From an uncultured Prevotellaceae bacterium (GTDB taxonomy: Bacteria > Bacteroidota > Bacteroidia > Bacteroidales > Bacteroidaceae), in the NCBI GenBank assembly GCA_947166305.1, contig CAMVDV010000004.1, positions 42,748 to 106,747 of the forward strand: a stretch of 64,000 nt of DNA, read 5' to 3'. A program made the translations under genes and the position numbers. The notes beneath the pieces were generated by a model. The model searched no databases. It saw only the letters and a list, made by a program, of their open reading frames with translations, and was not told the origin of the DNA. Below are positions 1 through 8,878 of the stretch, in pieces. The number at the start of each line of letters is the position of its first letter. Within the stretch, counting starts at the first letter, position 1.

Positions 1-1288
1 TTCCATAGAACGAATGGTACTGATAGGCATAGAAGCGCTGCAGGGCGGAAAGGATGTAGTTCCGCGTGATGACCCACGACGCACGGTTGATGGTCGCCCA
101 GCCGCCGCCGGCAGTGCTATAGGCGGTCTCTCCGGCCAGGGAGAGGCGGTAGCGCGTGTAGCCATAGTGCACGCCGACGGTGCCGAACGAACGCCCCCTA
201 GGATAGATGGCCCTGTACTGCTGAGTGCCAGGGTTGAGGGTGCGGCTGAACATCGTCCAGTATCCCGTGGCACCAAGCTGTAGTCCCTTGTTCTGCCACT
301 GTACGTTTCCGCCCACCACGGTGTTCCCCACGTTCCGCCGTCGCGTCCATTCCGACTCCGTTCGGTGGTAGCCGTCGGTGCGCAACGTCTGCACTTCGCC
401 CGCACTCGTCAGTGTGGCATCGCGCTTACGGTAGGAGCCGAAGGCACTCAGCCTGAGCCGTTTTGCCAGACGGAGCGTGACGGCCGCGCCACGGAGGAAC
501 GCCGTCTCGTCCATACCCGTCATGGGTCGGATGCCCCCCTGCGTTTTCATAGGCGGCGCACTCTTGCTATTCCAAGTGCTACCCCCGAGCACCAAGCCCT
601 CGCCGAACCCGATGCGATAGTCGCCCACCACTGCCTTGTCCACGATACCCACGTCCTTCAGCATGGCATACGCCCCGTAGCTGTCGTAGTAACGCTCGCC
701 CGCGTCCTTCTCCACTCGTAGCCCTGCCTGGAAATGACGGCTGCCAGCCAGAGTGTAACGGAAGCGGTGGCTGAGCGCATCGCCACGGTATCCGTCGGCC
801 TGCTGCTGTCCCTTCCTATAATATAAGGGCACGTCGAGGCGCGTAGAGAAGTCGTGTCTGAGGTGACGGAACAGGCGTTTGCTGTCCTCGTCCGGCACCG
901 TTTCGGCATACACGAAGAGCGAAAGGCGGCGGCGCGTCACGTCGTCGATGAGCGGAACCAGTCGGAGTTCGGCCAACGTCCGCAGCTGTCCGTGCAGATA
1001 GATATAGGCGTGAATCTGCTCAACCTGTGCTTCGGAAAGAAACGGCAACTGCAGAAAGTCCTCCACCGTTGCCGTGTTGATGTTCATGGGGTGTTCGGAA
1101 AGTTCCTTCAGCTCCTGCAGATGCAGCTGAAGCTCCTCGTCCTCCGCCCGCTCCATGTCGCTCGTGTACTCCTCCACGAAGTCGTCCCATGAGCCAAGCC
1201 CCCTCCCGTCCTCCCCCACTTGGGAGGCGTTTTGTGCCATCGCCCCGCAGAGCGGCAGCAGCAACAGCAGGAGAAGAGACCGACGCAT
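1..1288 (-). CDS. Helix-hairpin-helix outer-membrane protein, partial (3' end beyond window)
   Basis: An open frame runs leftward from an ATG at 1288 and leaves the window at base 1, so about 429 residues are visible and the C-terminus is missing. It begins with a signal peptide (MRRSLLLLLLLPL, cut likely after GAMAQ). Residues about 60-120 resemble the helix-hairpin-helix segment of ComEA-like proteins (motif NINTATVEDFLQLPFLS). The rest is rich in alternating aromatic and polar strands, as in a beta-barrel. In Bacteroidetes such proteins are predicted outer-membrane proteins of unknown role; DNA binding is inferred only from the HHH name. Just after the signal peptide (1194-1242) the coding sequence contains a dispersed repeat with CCTCCC and TTGGGAGG arms that is intergenic elsewhere. 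Confidence 0.75.
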   Translation of the reverse strand, partial: MRRSLLLLLLLPLCGAMAQNASQVGEDGRGLGSWDDFVEEYTSDMERAEDEELQLHLQELKELSEHPMNINTATVEDFLQLPFLSEAQVEQIHAYIYLHGQLRTLAELRLVPLIDDVTRRRLSLFVYAETVPDEDSKRLFRHLRHDFSTRLDVPLYYRKGQQQADGYRGDALSHRFRYTLAGSRHFQAGLRVEKDAGERYYDSYGAYAMLKDVGIVDKAVVGDYRIGFGEGLVLGGSTWNSKSAPPMKTQGGIRPMTGMDETAFLRGAAVTLRLAKRLRLSAFGSYRKRDATLTSAGEVQTLRTDGYHRTESEWTRRRNVGNTVVGGNVQWQNKGLQLGATGYWTMFSRTLNPGTQQYRAIYPRGRSFGTVGVHYGYTRYRLSLAGETAYSTAGGGWATINRASWVITRNYILSALQRFYAYQYHSFYG

Positions 1289-1310
1289 GGCTATACTTTT
1301 TATATTATCT

Positions 1311-1382
1311 CACCACGAATTTCACCAATTTCACGAACCGTTCAAGGGCGCAGCCTGTTCGTTTAATCCGTTCAATTCGTGG
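1311..1382. repeat. Dispersed CACGAATT/AATTCGTG repeat with inverted ends
   Basis: CCACGAATT at 1313-1321 and AATTCGTGG at 1374-1382 are inverted copies enclosing CACGAA and AATCCGTT words. The same words recur at 4808-5046, 5270-5477 and 63843-63938. The right end overlaps the stop codon of the GH78 gene, whose last residues (YFTTN) are read from the repeat. Confidence 0.8.
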
Positions 1383-4032
1383 TAAAATACAATCCTTTCA
1401 GTTCGTCTAATTCGAAGTTGGCGTTCTTTTTGGCAGACATCGGGCGCTTGATGGTATAGGTACCGGCCGTGTATTCCTTCGAAAACGCCTCGCCTGGGAG
1501 GGTGACGGAGGCTGTGGCACCTTTCGGAATGGTGAACGTCCAGATCCATTTATCGCCTTTGTAGCGCCAAGAACTCTTGATGAGACCGGCTGCCGACCTG
1601 TACTCTGCCTTGACATATCCCAGCCTCTTGTCGGGCACAGGGCGCATGATGATATGCCGGAAGCCGGGCTCCTTCGGGTCGGAAGCAATGCCGGCAGCGG
1701 TCTCCCAAAGCCATTCGCAGACGCAACCATAAGCATAATGATTGAAACTATTCATGCCTCGCGGGCCCATACCCTTGTCCACGGTGTACGAATTCCAACG
1801 CTCCCAGATGGTGGTTGCCCCGTTGTCCACGGAATAAAGCCACGACGGGTTCTTGTGCTGGAAGAGGAGTTCGTAGGCAATGTCCTGCATGTTGTTCTCG
1901 GTGAGGGTCTGCATGAGGATGCTCGTCCCGAGGAAACCTGTCTGGAGGCAATTGTCGTGTTCCTCGAAATTCTTGCGGAGGCGGGTCAGCATGACGTTCT
2001 TTGCCGAGCCTTGGAGCAGGTTGTTCTTCAGCGCAAAGAGTGCCGGAGTCTGCATCGTGTTGAGGATTTCGAGCTTGAATGTGCCGTCGTTGTTGAGGAA
2101 ATTCTGCCGGATGTAGTCCTTCGCCTCAGCCTGCATCTTCTCGTAGGGCTTGCTGTCTCGGCCCGAAGCCTTCGCCATGTCGGCCATCATGCCAGCGTCT
2201 ATTGCCCAGTACGAAGCGCTCAGATAGTTCCAATAGACAATCGTTTCGGGCTTCGGCCTGCCGTTTTCGAAGCCACGACCGCTACAACTTTCCAAGGATT
2301 CATAGCTCAACCAGTCCGCCCACTGGTAGTTTCCGTTCTCTCCCAGCATGACGTTATGGTCATACTTCGTCTCGTAGATGTGGTCCATGAAGCGGTCCAT
2401 CGCCTCCCAGTTCTCGTCGATGATGGTGTTATCGCCAAACTGTTTCCACACCGTCCAAGGGACTATGATGCCGGCATCTGCCCATCCCAGGCGCATCATG
2501 TCGCCGTTTCCTTTGCCATCGCCAGCCCCATATTGCGCGAGAGGCGCGACGCCCGGGAAAGCACCTGTCGGCGACTGCGTGTCTCTCATGTCCCTCATCC
2601 ACTTATGGAAGAAGCGGTCTGTGTTGGCGAAGAACGTGCCGGTCTCTGTGAAGACCTGTGTGTCGGCCGTCCAACCCAGGCGTTCATTGCGCTGGGGGCA
2701 GTCGGTGGTGACGGAAAGGTAGTTGGATCGTTGTCCCCAGAGCGTGTTGGAGATGAGCTTGTTGATGTCGTCGTTGCCCGTAAGGATAGTGCCTGTCTCC
2801 ATTTCCTCTGTGATGGAGGAGACGGGAACGGACTGGATGCTGCGTATCGTGACGTCGTCTGTGGCCGATATGGACACATAGCGATAGCCGAAGAAGGTGC
2901 TTCTTGGGGTGAACTTGACGTAGCCTTTGTTCTGGGAGAACGTGTATCGGAGTATCATTCCCGTGTCGGGTATGCGGAGATTCAAGCGGTGTGTGCTGCC
3001 TTCCGGCCCGTCCATGCCGCGACTCTTGGCGCCGTTTCCGTCATTAAGAAGCTCGGATGGCAGGCAAGTAAGCACGGTGCCTTCGCTGGCTTTGAACTCG
3101 AAGGCGGGCACAGCGGAAGCGTTTTGTCCGAAATCGACCACGAGTGTCTCGCCCTTGCGGACGGTGATGTTGCGTCCCGAGGGGAACTCCTGGACGATGC
3201 AGACCGTGCCGTACTGGTCGTCGGTCTGGCCTGTGGTGCCTTTCCAGGTGTAGGCTCTGACGGGAGAGAGCGTGAGGTCGTGGCGAAGATAAATCTCGGC
3301 TCCGTCGGTAGCCCAAACCTTTCCGGGGAATTCCTCATTGATTTCCGGGGCGGAAAAGCCTGCCGCGTTCGCCCAACCCTCGGGCTGTCGGGCATCGAAG
3401 TCCTCGCCGTCGAAGATGGCGGCGTGTGTGACGCGACCTGCAACGCCAGCCTTCCAGTCCTTCAAGTTTGTGGGGAAATGCTCCTCGGAGCCGTCGATGT
3501 AGGTCAACGAGAGCACGCCTCGGAAGGCAACTTTCTTGCCTATCATGCCTTGATGCCCCCCGGGAGTGATGATTTTGTCTGCCCACCATCCGGGTACAAC
3601 CTGCACGGCGAGCTGGTTTTCCTGTCCCGCGCCACGGTTGAAGGCCTTCGTGATATCGTAAGTGAAACTGTACTTCGTCTTCTCGAAGTGTGTGAAGCCG
3701 GGCTTCAGGACCTCGTTTCCCACCAATTGTCCATTGATGTAAAGCTCGTAGGTGCCCAGGGCTGTGGTCTTCCAGACAGCCCTCAGGACCTTCTTAGCAT
3801 TGCGGGGTGTGCTAACGAACCAGCTTGCTCCGTCGGCAGCCCTGCTGCCATCCTTCACTTCGCCCGTGACGACCTGGGCATCGCGGGCGCTTATCCAGAC
3901 TGATTCCTGCCAGGGTTTGACCAGATGATACTCGACGAGTTCGCCGACGGTCTGCTGTGCGCCGGCAGCAAGGGCCGCCCACATCATGCCTCCGAAAAGG
4001 GAGACTCTCAGAAACTTCTGTGTCTTGTTCAT
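1372..4032 (-). CDS. Alpha-L-rhamnosidase, GH78 family
   Basis: An 886-residue secreted enzyme that should remove terminal alpha-L-rhamnose from plant polysaccharides or glycosides, probably in the periplasm or at the cell surface. The signal peptide ends near AAGAQ (residue 25). N-terminal beta-sandwich domains occupy roughly residues 30-410, and the (alpha/alpha)6 catalytic domain follows. Family landmarks are DCPQRNERLGW at 444-454, with the acidic residues expected at the active site, and TTIWERW in the last third. The length fits GH78. It stands alone, with no SusC/D pair nearby; a second GH78 lies at 40-43 kb. The C-terminus runs into a dispersed repeat, so the final residues are probably not ancestral. 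Confidence 0.9.
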   Translation of the reverse strand: MNKTQKFLRVSLFGGMMWAALAAGAQQTVGELVEYHLVKPWQESVWISARDAQVVTGEVKDGSRAADGASWFVSTPRNAKKVLRAVWKTTALGTYELYINGQLVGNEVLKPGFTHFEKTKYSFTYDITKAFNRGAGQENQLAVQVVPGWWADKIITPGGHQGMIGKKVAFRGVLSLTYIDGSEEHFPTNLKDWKAGVAGRVTHAAIFDGEDFDARQPEGWANAAGFSAPEINEEFPGKVWATDGAEIYLRHDLTLSPVRAYTWKGTTGQTDDQYGTVCIVQEFPSGRNITVRKGETLVVDFGQNASAVPAFEFKASEGTVLTCLPSELLNDGNGAKSRGMDGPEGSTHRLNLRIPDTGMILRYTFSQNKGYVKFTPRSTFFGYRYVSISATDDVTIRSIQSVPVSSITEEMETGTILTGNDDINKLISNTLWGQRSNYLSVTTDCPQRNERLGWTADTQVFTETGTFFANTDRFFHKWMRDMRDTQSPTGAFPGVAPLAQYGAGDGKGNGDMMRLGWADAGIIVPWTVWKQFGDNTIIDENWEAMDRFMDHIYETKYDHNVMLGENGNYQWADWLSYESLESCSGRGFENGRPKPETIVYWNYLSASYWAIDAGMMADMAKASGRDSKPYEKMQAEAKDYIRQNFLNNDGTFKLEILNTMQTPALFALKNNLLQGSAKNVMLTRLRKNFEEHDNCLQTGFLGTSILMQTLTENNMQDIAYELLFQHKNPSWLYSVDNGATTIWERWNSYTVDKGMGPRGMNSFNHYAYGCVCEWLWETAAGIASDPKEPGFRHIIMRPVPDKRLGYVKAEYRSAAGLIKSSWRYKGDKWIWTFTIPKGATASVTLPGEAFSKEYTAGTYTIKRPMSAKKNANFELDELKGLYFTTN

Positions 4033-4137
4033 TGTTATTTATCGTTTGGTTTTGCATTTATCTTGAGGACAAAGGACGCGCTTTTTATCATTACATGAGA
4101 TAAAGAACTGCCTTTTCTATGTAACTATTTGGCACGG

Positions 4138-4650
4138 CTATGCTTTCCCCTCTCCCTCCGATGCCCTGCGGCCGGCCATGTATTCGGCAAAGACGCGGGC
4201 TGCGCTCTCCACCTTGCGGGCACAAGGGCGGACACGGTAGTACTCGGCGTTGCGCTCGGCAGGCTTTGAGGTGTCGGTCTCCGCTTTGACGCCGTTCATT
4301 TGGAGCAGTTCGGCACAGATAATGCTGCCGTTCTGCTGACGGAACGCCTCGAGGAGTTCCCTGGTGAGCTGGTAGCAAGCGGCCTTACCCTCGCGGTCTT
4401 CGCCCCGCGTCTGCCCGCGCTCCAGACCGGCAAGCAGCACGAGGGCCGAGCACGCGCCGCACATCATGCGCATCCGTCCCACGCCCCCACCGAAGCCGGC
4501 ACTCAGCCTGAGCGCCATATCCCCGTCGAGTCCGTAGAGGTCGGCAAAGGCGCAGAAGACGCTCTGGCAGCAGCCGTAGCCCTCCATGAACAGCTCCACA
4601 GCCCGCTGCACGCGGTCGTCATCGCTCATTTCGCACTTCGCAATCATCAT
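4138..4650 (-). CDS. C-GCAxxG-C-C family redox-type protein
   Basis: A 170-residue cytoplasmic protein with the cysteine pattern of the C-GCAxxG-C-C family: EGYGCCQSVFCAF near residues 20-33, then GFGGGVGRMRMMCGACSAL near 50-70, and single cysteines further on. Family members are thought to bind a metal cluster or act in redox chemistry, but no reaction is established. The start could be the first or second Met, or MSDDD eight residues in; I kept the longest. It is a single gene with its own consensus promoter about 100 bp upstream and no obvious operon partner. Confidence 0.8.
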   Translation of the reverse strand: MMIAKCEMSDDDRVQRAVELFMEGYGCCQSVFCAFADLYGLDGDMALRLSAGFGGGVGRMRMMCGACSALVLLAGLERGQTRGEDREGKAACYQLTRELLEAFRQQNGSIICAELLQMNGVKAETDTSKPAERNAEYYRVRPCARKVESAARVFAEYMAGRRASEGEGKA

Positions 4651-4750
4651 ATTAAGGTTAAAAATTAAAAGGTTAAAGTGTTAAAATGTTATCTGCAGCA
4701 CGTCGCATTTCTCATCTCCCTGCGGACTTGCTCCCCGACCTGCTGCCTTG

Positions 4751-4781
4751 CAAAGTTACAAAATACTGAGGAGACGACAAA
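4751..4781 (-). promoter_or_regulatory. Consensus Bacteroidetes promoter for the C-GCAxxG-C-C gene
   Basis: On the minus strand TTTG (4778-4781) is followed after exactly 19 bases by TAACTTTG (4751-4758). This matches the -33 TTTG and -7 TAnnTTTG consensus with standard spacing. It would give a leader of about 95 nt before the ATG at 4650. Confidence 0.75.
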
Positions 4782-4807
4782 ACAAAACGGCACTTTTCAA
4801 CTGCGAA

Positions 4808-5046
4808 TTGCACGGATTGGACGGATACGCCACGATTTCTTCTACCACGAATTACACGAATTGCACGAATTAACTATTGAATTATAAACAACGGATTGAA
4901 CGGATTAAACGGATACTCCATGATATTTTCCACCACGAATTGCACGAATTGCACGAATTAACTATTGAATTATAAACAACGGATTGAACGGATTATACGG
5001 ATTATACAGATATTTTTTAACCACGAATTACACGAATTGCACGAAT
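4808..5046. repeat. 9-bp-period CACGAATTG / ACGGATTNA repeat block
   Basis: Repeated ACGAATT and CGGATT words, spaced 9 bp within runs, fill this stretch. A 53-bp segment holding both words is duplicated almost perfectly at 4854-4906 and 4945-4997, a 91-bp offset. With 5270-5477 it makes up most of the 4651-5478 gap, in which I see no gene. Confidence 0.85.
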
Positions 5047-5150
5047 TAAGACGGCTGATTGTTCTTTCATCGAAGTCTGTGAAGGTCGTTTTTCGCTGTC
5101 GTTCTGCCGGATTTGCCGCACGGCGATGCCACACACTGCACAGGGTATCC

Positions 5151-5213
5151 TTTGCTTCATCATGATGCAGCAATTGCTTATACATGATGCAGCAATTGCT
5201 TCATGATGATAAA
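5151..5213. repeat. 22-bp tandem array, CATGATGCAGCAATTGC type
   Basis: Two full 22-bp units (5161-5182 and 5183-5204) with partial flanking units, each carrying the palindromic core GCAATTGC. It is followed by AAGAACCCTGTACCGTTC (about 5219-5236). A similar box follows the related arrays at 33750 and 57264, whose units are nearly the reverse complement of this one. Confidence 0.75.
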
Positions 5214-5269
5214 GCAACAAGAACCCTGTACCGTTCTACACGACACCAACATGGGAAAACACAAACAGT

Positions 5270-5477
5270 ACACGGATTTTTCCACAACGGATTACACGGA
5301 TTTCACGGATACGACACGATTTTTTCCACCACGAATTGCACGAATTACACGAATTAAATCGTGAAAATCCGTTTAATCCGTTCAATCCGTTGTGAGAAAT
5401 TCCGCGTAAAATTCGTGCAATTCGTGCAATTCGTGGTTAAAAGAATCGTGGAGTATTCGTGAAATTCGTGTAATCCT
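5270..5477. repeat. Inverted 9-bp-period repeat, potential large hairpin
   Basis: ACAACGGATT (5284-5293) and AATCCGTTGT (5384-5393) are perfect inverted copies. Runs of CACGAATT before about 5357 and of AATTCGTG after about 5410 repeat the same mirror arrangement. The element lies directly downstream of the C10 protease stop and could fold in the transcript or act as a 3' barrier. Confidence 0.75.
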
Positions 5478-5478
5478 G

Positions 5479-6867
5479 TCACGGTTGGCGCGGGAGGAGT
5501 TCGCCCGCGTCGTTCGTGGTGAAGTGGGTATTGGCAGGGTCGAGGCGGACATGTCTGAGGCGAGGGCATTCCTTGAAAACGTCCTTGCCGAAGCTCTCGA
5601 GCGAGGCGGGCAGGTTCACGGAGTAGAGGTGCTGGCAGTAAGAGAAGGCATAGTTGCCCACTCGTTGCACCCCTTCGGGCAGGGTGACGCTGAGCAGGGC
5701 CTCGCACGAAGTGAAGGCATTGTGCCCGACGTAGGTCACGCTCGCCGGAAGGCTCACCGTGAGCAGGTTCGTGCAACCGCTAAACGTGCCGTTCGACACG
5801 GTCTGCAGGCCGTCGTGGAAGCAGACGCGGCCGAGGTTCCTGCAGCGTCCGAAGGCAAAGTCGCCGGTGCGTCGGAGAGTGCGGGGCGCCACGACGTGGG
5901 AGAGGTAGGTACATTCGTAGAACGCCGAGTCGGGAAGTTCCTCCAGCGCCACGTCCTCCATGTCGACGGTGCGCAGCAAGCCGTCGCGCATCATGTGGCG
6001 CAGCGTGGCGAAGTCGCGGCCGTCCATCCTGCCGCTCAGGCGGATGTGGCGCGTCGTGAGCCGTTCCTCTTCGGAGAGAAGCGTGCCGAGCGTGCCGGCC
6101 TCGCTGAGGCTGACGTCTTTCGTCGAAGGGCGATAGGTGCTGTCTGCCACGTCGATGAGCAACCATTGCTGCTGGCTGTAGCCCGCCAGGTCGTCGAGTT
6201 CATAGTATCCATCGCGGTGGCCCGCCCAGCCCATGTTCACGTGTACCTTCCTCTTCCTGCACCCGTCGATGATGAAGAGGTGGCCGTTCTTCTCCTTCTC
6301 GCTGTAGCCTCGGTAGAGAACGGGACGGCCTGCCTTCAGTTCGGCGAAGATGAGCTGGCGGAAGAGGCTGTCGCGGCGGGGCGTGGAGAAGTCGGCGCGC
6401 TCGTAGATGCACATGAAGTCGCTGTAACTCATGAGCCGTTTCATCGCACCCATCATGCGGGAAAGGGATGTTCCGCTCGCCTTCTCGCCATAATCCGTGA
6501 GCGCCGACACGCCGCAGTCGCTGATGAGTTTGGCCACAGCCACCAGCTCTTCCTTCCGCAGCCCGGGCGACAATGACGGATACATCAGCCCCCATTCGTA
6601 CTGGTACGTTCCGTCTGGGCTCCCGGCGGGGTAGTGATGATAGTTCACCACCTGCGCCATTGCCACAGGCCCGCAGCCTGCCGGCATACTGACGGCCGTC
6701 CCGTCCGGTCTCTCCGTCTTGGGGCAAAGCAGGTTGAACGGGTGATGCTGCCCCCAACGCGTCAGGATGAGCGGCCTGATGTCCTCGGGAAAGTCCTGTG
6801 CCCGCAAAGGATGCATCAGGCAAGGACTGAGCAATAGCAGCAACAGGGAAAGGAAATAATACTTCAT
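5479..6867 (-). CDS. C10-family cysteine protease with BspA-type leucine-rich repeats
   Basis: A 462-residue secreted protein. A signal peptide (to about LRAQ, residue 24) is followed at once by a streptopain-like catalytic domain. Cys65 in MPAGCGPVAMAQVVNYH is the predicted nucleophile, and His196 in NGHLFIIDG with MGWAGHRDGYYEL completes the expected site. C10 proteases normally carry an inhibitory propeptide of about 100 residues; none is visible here. From about residue 240 to the end the protein becomes a leucine-rich-repeat module (CTNLLTVSLPASVTYVGHNA type units). Such a fusion suggests a protease tethered to a partner or host protein by the repeats. The segment AGTLGTLLSEEERLTTRH resembles the gene at 8879-9589. 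Confidence 0.85.
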   Translation of the reverse strand: MKYYFLSLLLLLLSPCLMHPLRAQDFPEDIRPLILTRWGQHHPFNLLCPKTERPDGTAVSMPAGCGPVAMAQVVNYHHYPAGSPDGTYQYEWGLMYPSLSPGLRKEELVAVAKLISDCGVSALTDYGEKASGTSLSRMMGAMKRLMSYSDFMCIYERADFSTPRRDSLFRQLIFAELKAGRPVLYRGYSEKEKNGHLFIIDGCRKRKVHVNMGWAGHRDGYYELDDLAGYSQQQWLLIDVADSTYRPSTKDVSLSEAGTLGTLLSEEERLTTRHIRLSGRMDGRDFATLRHMMRDGLLRTVDMEDVALEELPDSAFYECTYLSHVVAPRTLRRTGDFAFGRCRNLGRVCFHDGLQTVSNGTFSGCTNLLTVSLPASVTYVGHNAFTSCEALLSVTLPEGVQRVGNYAFSYCQHLYSVNLPASLESFGKDVFKECPRLRHVRLDPANTHFTTNDAGELLPRQP

Positions 6868-6879
6868 CGGCGTGTCCTT

Positions 6880-7686
6880 CTATAGATTAACCTTCTGCAC
6901 TATGGCCTTCATCTGCATGTCTTCCTTATGGCCGTCAATGCTGATGCGACCGACGACCGGCAGCCCTTTTTCTCTGACGTAAAGGATTTCGTAGCCCAGG
7001 TCGGTGATATACTTGAGGGACGGCAGGTGTGCTTCGCCCCTGAACTGTCGGATGGCGAGGGAACGGCAGTCGAAGTAGGCCGTGCCGGCGATGTGTCCTT
7101 GGTAACGTTCCCAGTCGAAATCGTCGCGCTGCCTCTCTTTCCAAGAGAAACGGAAGCGCAGCACCGTCCGTCCCCTCGCGTCGGCAATGCTGTCGGCCGT
7201 GACATCGTAGTAGCGCAACGTTTCCTTGGCATTCACGAGCGGCGAGATGGCTTTGCTGTAGCTGTGGTTTGCCTTGTGTGCATGAACAGGGCTCAACGTG
7301 GCAAACTGGAGGAGATGACTCTTGATTAAGCCCGTGTCCTGCTGAGCCAGCTCGTATGTTCCCGAATAAGAGAACTTCTCTACTTCCACTTTTCCGAGGC
7401 CTACACCTGCCTCTGCCTTAAGGAGCAGGCTGGCAGAAAACGGAAGTAAGTAGTCTTGATTGAAGGTTGCATCCACTTTGTATCGCCCCGTTTCGTACTT
7501 CTTCTCTGCATCTTGTCCGAGCCGCATGATGATGAGCCTCAGCAACCTCTCGGGTTTCCGTATGCGTTTAACGGTGAGCGCGCTGACACTGTCCTCCATC
7601 TCATGGAAGAACACAGAGTCCGAAGGCTCTTGCCCGAAAGCCTGAGCAGCCAAGAGCAGCAGTAGTGCAGACAAAAACTTCTTCAT
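6880..7686 (-). CDS. Secreted paralogue family member 1 (SDSVFFHEMEDSVSA family)
   Basis: A 268-residue secreted protein of unknown function. After the signal peptide (to about AQAFGQ) comes the family's invariant stretch EPSDSVFFHEMEDSVSA, then RIRKPERLL. Later family marks are DARGRTVLRFRF and GTAYFDCRSLAIRQFRGEA. The pattern 'modified residue state, then GTAYFD..L.I..F' weakly recalls secreted Bacteroides proteins with beta-rich C-termini, but I do not recognise a named domain. It follows the C10 protease region by 12 bp on the same strand order and has its own TAACTTTG promoter. Closest relative in the window by layout is the gene at 14236-15084. An immunity or surface-partner role is only a hypothesis from the island context. 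Confidence 0.8.
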   Translation of the reverse strand: MKKFLSALLLLLAAQAFGQEPSDSVFFHEMEDSVSALTVKRIRKPERLLRLIIMRLGQDAEKKYETGRYKVDATFNQDYLLPFSASLLLKAEAGVGLGKVEVEKFSYSGTYELAQQDTGLIKSHLLQFATLSPVHAHKANHSYSKAISPLVNAKETLRYYDVTADSIADARGRTVLRFRFSWKERQRDDFDWERYQGHIAGTAYFDCRSLAIRQFRGEAHLPSLKYITDLGYEILYVREKGLPVVGRISIDGHKEDMQMKAIVQKVNL

Positions 7687-7693
7687 GACGGGG

Positions 7694-7701
7694 CAAAGTT
7701 A
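7694..7701 (-). promoter_or_regulatory. Promoter -7 element within a duplicated promoter block
   Basis: TAACTTTG matches the -7 consensus. The surrounding 65 bp (about 7687-7752) is almost identical to 11865-11930 upstream of another paralogue, so these two genes probably respond to the same signals. Confidence 0.65.
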
Positions 7702-7813
7702 TGAATAATTTCTTTACAATGGTGCAACTTTAGTAGAGAAATTCTCCAGAAAAGCTAAAACTTCCGCCGTGCCAAGGATATTGCCACCCACGGACTGCGC
7801 CCTGACACGCCCG

Positions 7814-8641
7814 TCAGGGCAGCCGCTTGATTATATATGTCGTAGTTAATTGGTTGTCAACAAATATGCTGTCTTCTATCTGTCTGACAACATTCCTGCC
7901 GTCGGTCTCTTCGAAATCCATCTGATAGCGCTCCAGATGTGTATGGGAGAGAGGCTTTTTCGCCTGTCTCATCATGCTGTCAAAGGATGTGGCCGAAATC
8001 TTGTCTGTCTTGATTTGCTTCAGGCGGAGTGTCTTTATGTCGAAATACGCTGTGCCCATGAATCTCGAATCAAAGCCATACCAATCGTAATTCCTCGGAG
8101 AGAAATCGACACGATAGACTCCTCTGCCCGATTCGTCGCTGATGCGATAAACTTTCACCCGGTGCAGACGCATCAGACGCTCAAAACTCTGAGGAAGAGT
8201 CTCATCATTCATGCATTCCTTCTGCACCATCCCCAGCATATAGGCTCCCTCAAGATTAAAATCCCTCATGGCGTAACATACTCTGGCCGTGTCGTAGTAG
8301 TTTCTCAAGATGGGAGTTCCTTCATAGTGAAACTCCTCCGGCTCTCCAGTCGCCTTAATCCTGATGTTTGCCTTGGCATGAAATTCGCATCTGCAAGTTC
8401 TCTGGTGCAAGCCTGTGGCCTTTTCCTCCACCTGATACTTGCAGACCAGTGGCTTTTGCTGCGAATCGCGTATGACCTGCACTATGATACTGTCCAGCAA
8501 TGCCTTCGGCTTCTTGATTCGGACAAAGGACATCGCGCTGACAGAGTCCTCCATCTCATGGAAGAACACAGAGTCCGATGGCTCCTGCCCGTGGGAGAAA
8601 AGCGAAAGCAGAAAGAGGGAAAAGAGTAATGTCTGTTTCAT
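7814..8641 (-). CDS. Secreted paralogue family member 2
   Basis: A 275-residue secreted protein with signal peptide (to about SHGQ) and the constant EPSDSVFFHEMEDSVSAM segment. The following KKPKALLDSIIVQVIRDSQQ is shared almost base for base with the truncated copy at 9720-10058, while the C-terminal half is its own. Conserved later marks are RISDESGRGVYRVDF and GTAYFDIKTLRLKQIKTD. No catalytic motif is evident. The stop codon lies inside a hairpin (GCCCTGAC 7799-7806 with GTCAGGGC 7813-7820) that may end the transcript. Function unknown. Confidence 0.8.
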   Translation of the reverse strand: MKQTLLFSLFLLSLFSHGQEPSDSVFFHEMEDSVSAMSFVRIKKPKALLDSIIVQVIRDSQQKPLVCKYQVEEKATGLHQRTCRCEFHAKANIRIKATGEPEEFHYEGTPILRNYYDTARVCYAMRDFNLEGAYMLGMVQKECMNDETLPQSFERLMRLHRVKVYRISDESGRGVYRVDFSPRNYDWYGFDSRFMGTAYFDIKTLRLKQIKTDKISATSFDSMMRQAKKPLSHTHLERYQMDFEETDGRNVVRQIEDSIFVDNQLTTTYIIKRLP

Positions 8642-8670
8642 TTGGGGTGATATTTATGTGTTGTGGATTA

Positions 8671-8678
8671 CAAAGTTA
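8671..8678 (-). promoter_or_regulatory. Promoter -7 element for paralogue 2
   Basis: TAACTTTG on the minus strand, about 30 bp before the ATG at 8641. No good TTTG is found at the ideal -33 distance. Confidence 0.55.
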
Positions 8679-8752
8679 GCGAATAACCCTGTCGCTCCTG
8701 TTTCCATCACTGGAAAAGTTTGGAAAAATCATTTCATTCATGAGCCGTCCCA

Positions 8753-8862
8753 AAACTATACACGAGTAAACAGCAAACTATACACGAGTAAATTGCATTT
8801 TACACACGAGTAAATTGCATTTTACACACGAGTAGTTTGGCCTCGACACACGAGTGATTTGT
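8753..8862. repeat. 22-bp tandem array, ACACGAGTA type, five units
   Basis: Five contiguous 22-bp units (8753, 8775, 8797, 8819, 8841), each with the core CACGAGT. The array and its left flank (ATGAGCCG.CCC) recur at 14062-14149 with four units. It ends 17 bp from the stop of the gene at 8879. Confidence 0.9.
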
Positions 8863-8878
8863 TTTCCCTGGGGTTTCT

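Noticed and set aside
1654..3903. 749-codon open frame on the plus strand
   Set aside because: It is the antisense shadow of the GH78 gene in GC-rich sequence and has no family likeness; other long plus-strand frames over 30-32 kb and 37-39 kb are the same artefact.
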